Source: DASUTW01 sp035513995 (GTDB taxonomy: Bacteria; Actinomycetota; UBA4738; CALAEC01). From it: 6,555 nt of DNA. The stretch is from contig DATKBL010000081.1 of NCBI GenBank assembly GCA_035513995.1, positions 1-6,555 on the forward strand. Direction: 5' to 3'. Positions 1 through 5,571 of the stretch are shown in pieces. The number at the start of each line of letters is the position of its first letter. The first letter of the stretch is position 1. A model generated the notes under the pieces. It saw only the letters and a list, made by a program, of their open reading frames with translations. It did no database searches and was not told the DNA's origin. Both the position numbers and the translations under genes were made by a program.

Positions 1-308
1 CGACACTGAGCCATCTGTTGCTCGTATCCCTCGGGCACCAGAATCTCCGAGCTCAACTGGCGGAACAGGGACTCAGCGACCGACTCGTCTAGCGGCTGCG
101 CGGGACCAAGGGCCTTCGCCGCCTCTCCGTACTGCTTGTGAACCTCCGCCACGGCGGGCCAAATGCGACCGGCCCCCTGCCAGACGGTGGCTTGGACGAG
201 TGGAGAGAGTTGCCGTACTCGCTCCACCCCGTCGTGTCGCAAGGCCCACAGCGTCCCTGCGGCCCAGTCCTTCAGGAGTGCTTCAGGGGGAGGTTCATTC
301 TCCGCCAC
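1..308 (-). CDS. Hypothetical protein, N-terminal part, runs off the left edge
   Basis: An open minus-strand frame runs from a GTG at 306-308 to the window edge, giving 102 codons with no stop. The start is the least certain part: upstream in frame there is only a TGA inside the tandem repeat, and no clear Shine-Dalgarno sequence precedes the GTG. The visible protein begins VAENEPPPEALLKDW and looks soluble and mostly helical. It is rich in Ala, Glu, Gln and Trp, with no signal peptide, membrane segment or family motif I recognise. By my count about a quarter of codons end in A or T, clearly more than in the neighbouring operon, which fits acquired DNA. It could be a cargo gene of the integrated element. 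It could also be a chance open frame, though its amino-acid composition looks protein-like, unlike the Arg/Ser-rich frames opposite. Confidence 0.42.
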   Translation of the reverse strand, partial: MAENEPPPEALLKDWAAGTLWALRHDGVERVRQLSPLVQATVWQGAGRIWPAVAEVHKQYGEAAKALGPAQPLDESVAESLFRQLSSEILVPEGYEQQMAQC

Positions 309-346
309 GGGGCTCAGCGTAGCGGGGAGGGAGCATCTACGCGTCT

Positions 347-370
347 TGGGTCACAGTCTGGGTCACAGTC
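347..370. repeat. Perfect tandem 12-bp direct repeat
   Basis: TGGGTCACAGTC occurs twice, at 347-358 and 359-370, with no spacer and no mismatch. It lies about 115 bp from the tRNA fragment and about 40 bp upstream of the GTG of the left-edge reading frame. Iterated short repeats beside an attachment core are typical of arm-type sites for a tyrosine integrase or its directionality factor. Alternatively it is an operator for the left-hand gene. The repeat is seen directly; the role is inferred. Confidence 0.6.
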
Positions 371-404
371 GGAGCGTCCTACCGCGTCCCGCTCCGTCCG
401 AGGC

Positions 405-472
405 CGTCCCGTGGCATCGCCCTGACCAGCATCAACAGGGCTTCTCGGGAAGGTGCAGGACGACCCGGGACG
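405..472. other. Nested inverted repeats in the non-coding stretch
   Basis: CGTCCCG at 405-411 is matched by CGGGACG at 466-472. Between them GCCCTG (419-424) pairs with CAGGGC (436-441) around an 11-nt loop, followed by CTTC (441-444) and GAAG (449-452) around TCGG. A second CGTCCCG lies at 385-391. There is no T-run, so an intrinsic terminator is unlikely. In GC-rich DNA such short arms can arise by chance. A bend or factor-binding region within the attachment site is possible. The rest of 309-484 shows no gene. Confidence 0.25.
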
Positions 473-484
473 TGCTCAACGCCT

Positions 485-525
485 CTCTCAAGGTGGAGAC
501 ACGGGTTCAAATCCCGTAGGGGTCA
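485..525 (+). other. tRNA-Glu(CTC) 3' fragment, probable attR core
   Basis: Read on the plus strand this is the 3' part of a tRNA gene. The anticodon loop CTCTCAA (485-491) has anticodon CTC at 487-489. Then come the 3' anticodon stem GGTGG (492-496), a four-base variable loop (497-500), the T arm ACGGG / TTCAAAT / CCCGT (501-517) with all five pairs intact, the 3' acceptor strand AGGGGTC (518-524) and a discriminator A (525). The four-base variable loop and CTCTCAA loop match what I know of bacterial tRNA-Glu. The bases before it (480-484, CGCCT) do not pair properly with GGTGG, and no D arm or GACCCCT-like 5' acceptor strand precedes it, so it is not a working tRNA. Homology starting abruptly at the anticodon loop is typical of an attachment core. 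It ends one base before the stop codon of the dehydrogenase gene. Confidence 0.75.
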
Positions 526-526
526 C

Positions 527-2017
527 TCAGTGGCCGCGGCCCTCGGGCTGCGAGTGGTCCAGGGACGATGGCAGCGACCACCTCGACGTGACCACCTTCT
601 GCCTCGTGTAGAACCGGAAGCCGTCGGCCCCGGTCGCGTGGAGATCCCCGAAGAACGAGTCCTTCCACCCCGTGAACGGGAAGAACGCCATCGGCGCCGC
701 CACCCCGATGTTGACGCCCAGCATCCCCGCCTCGGCCCGGCGCCTGAACTCCCGGGCGTTCCCGCCCGAGGAGGTGAAGATCGAGGCCGCGTTGCCGTAG
801 GTGCTGGCGTTGAGCACCTTCAGCGCTTCGTCGATGTCGGCCGCCCGCATCACCGAGAGGACCGGGCCGAACATCTCCTCCTTCCACAGGCGCATGTCCG
901 GCGTCACGCCGTCGAAGATCGTGGGCCCCAGGAAGAACCCCTGCGACGGACCCACGCCCCGTCCGTCCAGGGCCAGGCTCGCGCCGGCCTCGGTGCCCTC
1001 GTCGATGTAGCCGACCAGCTCCTTCCGTCGCTCGTCCCGGATCACCGGGCCCATGTCCGTCCCCGGCTCCAGACCCGGCCCGAGCGTGAGGGCCGAGGCC
1101 TGCTCCCGGAGCTCCTGGACGAGGGCCTCCCCGACCGACCCGACGCCGAGGGCGACGCTCCCGGCGAGGCACCGCTGACCCGCGTTCCCGAACGCGGAGG
1201 AGATGAGGGCGGTAACGCTCTTCTCCAGGTCGGCGTCGTCCATCACGATGAGGTGGTTCTTGGCGCCGCCGAGCGCCTGGACCCGCTTCCCGTTCGCGGC
1301 CGCGGTGGCGTAGATGTACGAGGCCACCTGGACCGACCCCACGAACGAGACCGCCGCAACCTCCGGGTGCACGAGGAGGGCGTCGACCGCCTCCTTCGCT
1401 CCGTGGACCACGTTGAGCACACCCTCGGGCAACCCGGCCTCGGCGAGCAGCTCCGCGATCCGCATCGCCGAGAGCGGCGTCCGCTGCGAGGGCTTCAGGA
1501 CGAACGTGTTCCCGGCGGCCAGCGCCACCGGGATCATCCAGAGCGGCACCATGTTCGGGAAGTTGAACGGGGTGATCCCCGCGCACACGCCCACCGGGAA
1601 GCGGACCAGCTCCTCGTCGATGCCGTCGGCGATCTGATCGAGGTTCGTCCCCATGAGCAGGGTCGGCGCCCCGCAGGCTAGGTCCACCACCTCGATCGCC
1701 CGCCGCACCTCTCCGGTGGCCTCGGGCAGGGTCTTCCCGTTCTCGCGGACGACCAGCCTGGCCAGCTCGTCGACGTGCTCCTCGAGCAGGGCCTTGAAGG
1801 CGAACATCACCTGGGCCCGGTCGGGGACCGGGGTGTTCGCCCACGCGGGGAAGGCCTCCGCCGCCACACGGACGGCGTCATCGATCTCCTGGGCCGTGGA
1901 GTAGTGGAGCGACGCGATCGTCTCGCCCGTAGCGGGGTCGAAGACGGGGTCCACCTGGACGTCGCCGTTTCCCGGCTCGCGGAGCGCCCCGCCGATGAAG
2001 CTTCCGACCGTGCTCAT
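527..2017 (-). CDS. mmsA: CoA-acylating methylmalonate-semialdehyde dehydrogenase
   Basis: This cytosolic enzyme converts methylmalonate semialdehyde to propionyl-CoA, and malonate semialdehyde to acetyl-CoA, using NAD and CoA with loss of CO2. The 496-residue protein has the full length of the family. It shows the aldehyde-dehydrogenase FNFPNMVP segment (151-158), the cofactor-site FVLKPSQRTP (about 172-181) and the catalytic cysteine in GQRCLAG (Cys283, preceded by an Arg). GGAKNH (250-255) stands where ordinary aldehyde dehydrogenases carry an ELGGK motif with the general-base Glu; lack of that Glu is a mark of the CoA-acylating MmsA/IolA group. PFTGWKDSFFGDLHATG and the KVVTSRW ending are also typical. 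The ATG follows GAGGG with 7 nt spacing, directly after the stop of the upstream dihydropyrimidinase gene. It is the last gene of the operon and should finish the pathway. A role in valine or inositol breakdown would use the same chemistry, but the neighbours favour pyrimidines. Confidence 0.93.
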   Translation of the reverse strand: MSTVGSFIGGALREPGNGDVQVDPVFDPATGETIASLHYSTAQEIDDAVRVAAEAFPAWANTPVPDRAQVMFAFKALLEEHVDELARLVVRENGKTLPEATGEVRRAIEVVDLACGAPTLLMGTNLDQIADGIDEELVRFPVGVCAGITPFNFPNMVPLWMIPVALAAGNTFVLKPSQRTPLSAMRIAELLAEAGLPEGVLNVVHGAKEAVDALLVHPEVAAVSFVGSVQVASYIYATAAANGKRVQALGGAKNHLIVMDDADLEKSVTALISSAFGNAGQRCLAGSVALGVGSVGEALVQELREQASALTLGPGLEPGTDMGPVIRDERRKELVGYIDEGTEAGASLALDGRGVGPSQGFFLGPTIFDGVTPDMRLWKEEMFGPVLSVMRAADIDEALKVLNASTYGNAASIFTSSGGNAREFRRRAEAGMLGVNIGVAAPMAFFPFTGWKDSFFGDLHATGADGFRFYTRQKVVTSRWSLPSSLDHSQPEGRGH

Positions 2018-2029
2018 CTCATCACCCTC
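2018..2029 (-). promoter_or_regulatory. Ribosome binding site of mmsA in the intergenic gap
   Basis: On the minus strand GAGGG (2029-2025) sits seven bases before the ATG of the dehydrogenase gene and starts directly after the TAA of the dihydropyrimidinase gene. It supports the chosen start. The gap is too small for a separate promoter, so both genes should share a transcript. Confidence 0.7.
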
Positions 2030-3406
2030 TTATGGCTCCTGGAACCTGCTCCTGGGGACGAACTTCCCTCGACCCTCGGCCCCGTGCCATTCGCCGCCCT
2101 CCACCAGGACGTTGCCTCGCTGAATCACGACCTCGGGCAGACCCTTGACCGACATCCCCTCGTAGCAGGAGTAGTCCACGTTCATGTGGTGCGTCTCCGA
2201 GGAGAGGACGCGCTCGTGGCTCGGGTCGAAGACGACGATGTCGGCGTCGAAGCCGGGGGCGATCGTGCCCTTCCGCGGGTAGAGCCCGAACATCTTGGCG
2301 GGGTTCGTCGCGATCAGCTCCACCCATCTCGACGGGGTCAGCTTGCCCTCGACCACGCGCTGGAACATCAGCGTGACGCGGTCTTCCACGCTGGGGAGCC
2401 CGTTGGGGATCTTCGCGAAGTCGTCCTTCCCCATGTCCTTCTGCCCCTTGTAGTTGAACGGCGCGTGGTCGGTGGAGACCGCCTGCAGGTCCCCCTGGGC
2501 CAAGCCGCTCCACAGGTCCTCCTGGTGGTCCTTGGGGCGGAGCGGCGGGGAGCAGACGAACTTCGCGCCCTCGAAGCCGGGGCGGCCCAGGTCGTCGATG
2601 CTGAGGAACAGGTACTGGGGGCAGGTCTCGGCGAACGCGGCCACCCCTCGATCCCGCGCCTCCTGGAGCGCCCGCAGGGCGTCCCGAGAGGAGAGGTGGA
2701 CGATGTAGGCGGGGGCGCCGGCCAGCTCCGCGAGCTTGAAGACCCGGTGGACGGCCTCGCCCTCCATCTCGGCCGGACGGGTGAGCCCGTGGTTGATGGG
2801 ATCGGTCTTCCCCTCTGCGAGGTACTGCTTGATGAGCACGTCGATGGGCCCCCCGTTCTCGGCGTGCATCATGATCAGGGCGCCGCTGTCGGCCGCCCGC
2901 TGCATCGCCCGGAAGATGGCCGCATCGTCCAGCATGAACACGCCCGGGTAGGCCATGAACAGCTTGAACGAGGTGATCCCCTCGCCGATCAGCTCGTCCA
3001 TCTCCTTCAGGACACCGTCGTTCACCTCTCGCACGATCATGTGGAGGCCGTAGTCGGTCTGGGCCTTCTGCCCCTTCTCGAACCACCGATCGAGCCCCTG
3101 GCGGAGCGACTCGCCGTAGTCCTGGAGGGCGAAGTCCACGGATGTGGTCGTGCCCCCGAAGGCGGCCGCGCGGGTCCCGGTCCCGAAGTCGTCGGAGCAG
3201 AACGAACCCCCGAACGGGAGATCGTAGTGGGTGTGAACGTCCACGCCGCCGGGGATCACGTACCGGTCCGTCGCGTCGATGACCTTGTCTGCCTCGACGT
3301 CGAGGCTCACGCCGATCGAGGCGATCCGCTCGTCCTCGACGAGGACGTCGGCCGCCGACTCCTCGGTCGCGGTCACGACGGTACCGCTCCGGATCAGCGT
3401 GCGCAC
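2030..3406 (-). CDS. hydA: Dihydropyrimidinase (D-hydantoinase family)
   Basis: This zinc amidohydrolase opens the ring of dihydrouracil or dihydrothymine to the N-carbamoyl beta-amino acid; family members also open 5-substituted hydantoins. The 458 residues match the family length. The metal ligands are all visible: HTH in GVDVHTHYDLPF (His58, His60), the lysine to be carboxylated in SFKLFMAYPG (Lys148), His181 in MMHAENG, His237 in YIVHLSS and Asp313 in STDHAPF. Tyr153 fits the catalytic tyrosine. CSPPLR (285-290) and NGLPSVEDR (from Asn335) supply the usual substrate contacts. The GTG start (3404-3406) lies 2 bp after the aminotransferase stop with only a weak GAGCGGGG upstream, so translation is probably coupled. 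Between a beta-ureidopropionase/aminotransferase pair and MmsA, pyrimidine breakdown is more likely than hydantoin racemate use. Substrate preference cannot be read from the sequence. Confidence 0.92.
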   Translation of the reverse strand: MRTLIRSGTVVTATEESAADVLVEDERIASIGVSLDVEADKVIDATDRYVIPGGVDVHTHYDLPFGGSFCSDDFGTGTRAAAFGGTTTSVDFALQDYGESLRQGLDRWFEKGQKAQTDYGLHMIVREVNDGVLKEMDELIGEGITSFKLFMAYPGVFMLDDAAIFRAMQRAADSGALIMMHAENGGPIDVLIKQYLAEGKTDPINHGLTRPAEMEGEAVHRVFKLAELAGAPAYIVHLSSRDALRALQEARDRGVAAFAETCPQYLFLSIDDLGRPGFEGAKFVCSPPLRPKDHQEDLWSGLAQGDLQAVSTDHAPFNYKGQKDMGKDDFAKIPNGLPSVEDRVTLMFQRVVEGKLTPSRWVELIATNPAKMFGLYPRKGTIAPGFDADIVVFDPSHERVLSSETHHMNVDYSCYEGMSVKGLPEVVIQRGNVLVEGGEWHGAEGRGKFVPRSRFQEP

Positions 3407-3408
3407 CG

Positions 3409-4716
3409 TCAGACGCCCCGCTCGATCTCGCCGAAGGTCACGTCGAGCGTCTCGATGGCTCGCGCCGCCTCCTCCTCGGTCAGGCTGAGCGGTGGGGAGA
3501 GCCGCAGCACATTACCGTAGAGGCCGCCCTTGCCCACGAGCAGGCCTTCCTCCTTGGCGCGCTCCATCACGCGGCCGGCTTCCTCGGCTCCCGGCTCCTT
3601 GGACTCCCCGTCCTTCACCAGCTCCACGCCCACCATCAGGCCCTTCCCGCGAACCTCGCCCACGACCTCGTAGCGGTCCTCGAGGTCCTTCAGCCCGCGC
3701 ATCAGGTAGTCCCCCACCTTGTAGGCGTTCTGCTGGAGATCCTCCTCCTCGATGTTGTCGAGGTTGGCGAGCGCGTACGTCGAGGCCAGCGGGTTCCCCC
3801 CGAACGTGGAGATCGAGTTGCCGCGGAGCGAGTCGACCAGCTCGGTCCTGCCCACCACGGCCCCGATCGCCATCCCGTTTCCCAGCCCCTTGGCGAAGAC
3901 GACGGCGTCGGGCTGGACGCCGGACGACTCGATGCCCCAGAACGACTCCCCGGTCCGACCGAAGCCCGTCTGCACCTCGTCGGCGATGAAGGGGATGCCG
4001 AACTCGTCGAGGATCGACTTCACGATCGGGAAGTACTCGGGGGGAGGCGTGACGAAGCCCCCGACGCCCTGGATCGGCTCCGCGATCATGGCCGCGGGCT
4101 CCCCGGTGGTGGTCGTCTCGATCACGTTGCGGAGGTCCTCGGCGCAGGCCACCCCGCAGTCCGGGTACTCCAGCCCCAGCGGGCATCGATAGCAGTAGGG
4201 CGACAGCGCGTAGGAGACGTTCAGCGGCGAGAACGACGTCGCCGACCACCCCTTGTTGCCCGTGATCCCCACCGCTCCGAACGACCGCCCGTGGTAGGAG
4301 TTCCGCAGGGCGATCACCTCGTTCGAGCGGCGCATCGACGTGGCGAAGAGCAGGGCGGCCTCGACGGCCTCGGTCCCCGACCCCACGAAGAAGGCCTTCA
4401 CCGGGGGATCGATCGGGGCCAGCTTGGTGAGGCGCTCGGCCAGCTCCACCATGGGCCGGATCAGGTACACGGTGGAGGTGTGCGCGATCTTGTTGGCCTG
4501 CTCGGTCAGAGCCTCCACGAGCTTCGGGACCACGTGCCCGGAGATCGTGGTGACGATCCCACCGAAGAAGTCCAGGTACTCCTTCCCCGCCCCGTCCCAG
4601 ACCCTGGTCCCCTCGCCCCGGACCAGCTCGATCGGCTCGTCGTAGTACAGGAGGAGCCAGGAGGGCATGACCTCCTTGTGTCTCGCCAGGAGCTCCTCGG
4701 CGCCCCCGTCGCTCAT
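3409..4716 (-). CDS. Class III omega-aminotransferase, likely beta-alanine / beta-aminoisobutyrate
   Basis: This PLP-dependent fold-type I enzyme of 435 residues should move the amino group of beta-alanine or 3-aminoisobutyrate to pyruvate, glyoxylate or 2-oxoglutarate, giving malonate or methylmalonate semialdehyde. Visible features are GSGTEA (112-117) for the PLP phosphate, YHGRS (141-145), EPIQGVGG (from Glu213), ADEVQTGFGRTG with Asp246 for the pyridine nitrogen, and the Schiff-base lysine in VVFAKGLGNG (Lys276), then STFGGNPLA (303-311). The N-terminal LDFFGGIVTTISGH resembles the AGXT2 group of alanine-glyoxylate / beta-aminoisobutyrate aminotransferases. Residues 175-191 carry four cysteines spaced CX2CX8CX3C, absent from most class III enzymes. 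Its ATG overlaps the TGA of the beta-ureidopropionase gene as ATGA, with a weak Shine-Dalgarno sequence, which suggests coupled translation. A GABA or other omega-amino-acid aminotransferase is the main alternative; context favours beta-amino acids. Confidence 0.88.
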   Translation of the reverse strand: MSDGGAEELLARHKEVMPSWLLLYYDEPIELVRGEGTRVWDGAGKEYLDFFGGIVTTISGHVVPKLVEALTEQANKIAHTSTVYLIRPMVELAERLTKLAPIDPPVKAFFVGSGTEAVEAALLFATSMRRSNEVIALRNSYHGRSFGAVGITGNKGWSATSFSPLNVSYALSPYCYRCPLGLEYPDCGVACAEDLRNVIETTTTGEPAAMIAEPIQGVGGFVTPPPEYFPIVKSILDEFGIPFIADEVQTGFGRTGESFWGIESSGVQPDAVVFAKGLGNGMAIGAVVGRTELVDSLRGNSISTFGGNPLASTYALANLDNIEEEDLQQNAYKVGDYLMRGLKDLEDRYEVVGEVRGKGLMVGVELVKDGESKEPGAEEAGRVMERAKEEGLLVGKGGLYGNVLRLSPPLSLTEEEAARAIETLDVTFGEIERGV

Positions 4717-5558
4717 GGCAGCAGCTCGGTCAGCTCGCCGTAGGTCTCGGGCCTCCGGTCCCGCATGAACTGCCAGGTGTTCCGGACCTCCCGGATCAGG
4801 TCCAGGTCGAGGTCGGTCACCAGGACCTCGTCCTCGGAGTCGGAGGCCTGGGCCACGATCTGGCCCCGCGGGTCGCAGAAGTACGACGAGCCGTAGAACT
4901 TCGCGCTGTTCAGCGGCTTTTCAACCCCCACCCTGTTGATGGCCGCGATCCAGTACCCGTTCGCCACGGCGTGCGCCGGCTGCTCAAGCTCCCAGAGATG
5001 CTTCGAGAGCGACTCGACGGTGGCGGAGGGGTTGAAGACGAGCTCGGCGCCCTTCAGGCCCACCGCCCTGGCGATCTCGGGGAAGTGGCGATCGTAGCAG
5101 ATGATCAGGCCCACCTTCCCCACCGAGGTCTCGAAGACCGGGTACCCGAGGTTCCCCGGCTTGAAGTAGAACTTCTCCCAGAAGCACGGGCCCACGTGGG
5201 GGATGTGCGTCTTGCGGTACTTCCCGAGCACCGTGCCGTCGGCCTCGATCACCGCCGCGGAGTTGTAGTAGACGCCGGTCTGGGCCTCCTCGTACCAGGG
5301 CACGACGAGCACCATCTTGTGCTGCTTGGCCACCTCGCGCATGCGGCTCATGGTGGGGCCGTCTTCCGGCTCGGCCTCCGCGTACCACTTGGCGTCCTGC
5401 TCTGCGGGGAAGTATGGGCCGTTGAAGATCTCCTGGAGCCCCGTGATCTGCGCGCCCTCGGCCGCGGCTTTCCCGATCAGCTCGACGTGCTTGTCGATGG
5501 CCTCGTCCTTGGGCATGTTGGCGTATGCCTGGATGATCGCCGCCCGCACCGTGGTCAT
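4713..5558 (-). CDS. Beta-ureidopropionase (nitrilase superfamily)
   Basis: This C-N hydrolase should split N-carbamoyl-beta-alanine or N-carbamoyl-beta-aminoisobutyrate to the free beta-amino acid, CO2 and ammonia. The catalytic triad is complete: Glu43 in LQEIFNGPYF, Lys116 in GKYRKTHIPHVG and Cys154 in GLIICYDRHFPE. Several segments recall eukaryotic beta-ureidopropionase: IPHVG, GNLGYPVFET, FNPSATVESLS, LWELE, AINRVG, FYGSSYFCDPRG and LVTDLDLDL. At 281 residues it is shorter than the roughly 385-residue animal enzyme because it lacks the N-terminal extension, as bacterial relatives do. N-carbamoylputrescine amidohydrolase and N-carbamoyl-D-amino-acid hydrolase are close relatives and cannot be fully excluded, but the dihydropyrimidinase in the same operon supports this call. 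The ATG is well set by a strong Shine-Dalgarno sequence in the 13-bp gap after the oxidoreductase gene. Confidence 0.87.
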   Translation of the reverse strand: MTTVRAAIIQAYANMPKDEAIDKHVELIGKAAAEGAQITGLQEIFNGPYFPAEQDAKWYAEAEPEDGPTMSRMREVAKQHKMVLVVPWYEEAQTGVYYNSAAVIEADGTVLGKYRKTHIPHVGPCFWEKFYFKPGNLGYPVFETSVGKVGLIICYDRHFPEIARAVGLKGAELVFNPSATVESLSKHLWELEQPAHAVANGYWIAAINRVGVEKPLNSAKFYGSSYFCDPRGQIVAQASDSEDEVLVTDLDLDLIREVRNTWQFMRDRRPETYGELTELLP

Positions 5559-5571
5559 GGTCTCCTCCCTC
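5559..5571 (-). promoter_or_regulatory. Strong ribosome binding site before the beta-ureidopropionase gene
   Basis: The 13-bp gap reads GAGGGAGGAGACC on the minus strand directly before the ATG, with GGGAGG (5569-5564) five bases from the start. It is the strongest Shine-Dalgarno sequence in the window and fixes the start. The gap follows the TGA of the oxidoreductase gene immediately, leaving no room for a promoter. Confidence 0.8.

Larger units (their letters stand above)
1..525. mobile_element. Right end of a probable tRNA-integrated element
   Basis: The boundary rests on the tRNA-Glu 3' fragment at 485-525, which lacks its 5' half. When an element with a tyrosine recombinase enters the 3' end of a tRNA gene, the intact tRNA is rebuilt at one end and the displaced 3' fragment marks the other. 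The fragment's 3' end faces the catabolic operon, so the element should lie to the left. Supporting signs are an unrecognised reading frame with weaker third-position GC bias than the operon, a tandem repeat at 347-370 and a non-coding stretch at 309-484. No integrase gene is visible, so the element's type and whether it is still mobile are unknown. A decayed remnant would look the same. Confidence 0.5.

Noticed and set aside
138..519. Two plus-strand open frames across the left region
   Set aside because: Their Ser/Arg/Pro-rich translations have no motif, they lie opposite a more protein-like minus frame, and one runs into the tRNA fragment.
415..525. A complete, working tRNA gene
   Set aside because: Only the 3' part is present. 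Bases 480-484 do not restore the anticodon stem, and neither a D arm nor a matching 5' acceptor strand is found upstream.
1..525. CRISPR array
   Set aside because: The only direct repeat is a two-copy 12-bp tandem without spacers.
530..1681. A 383-codon plus-strand open frame opposite mmsA
   Set aside because: It is the antisense of a clear aldehyde dehydrogenase and its Arg/Pro/Glu-rich composition is artefactual.
507..1844. A 445-codon minus-strand frame shifted within mmsA
   Set aside because: It overlaps the motif-rich mmsA frame, is extremely Arg/Gly-rich and crosses into the tRNA fragment; a frame shadow.
1775..3520. A 581-codon open frame on the plus strand opposite three genes
   Set aside because: It runs antisense across the well-supported mmsA and hydA genes and into the aminotransferase gene. 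Its His/Arg/Val/Leu-rich translation is what strong GC third-base bias produces on the opposite strand. No domain is visible.
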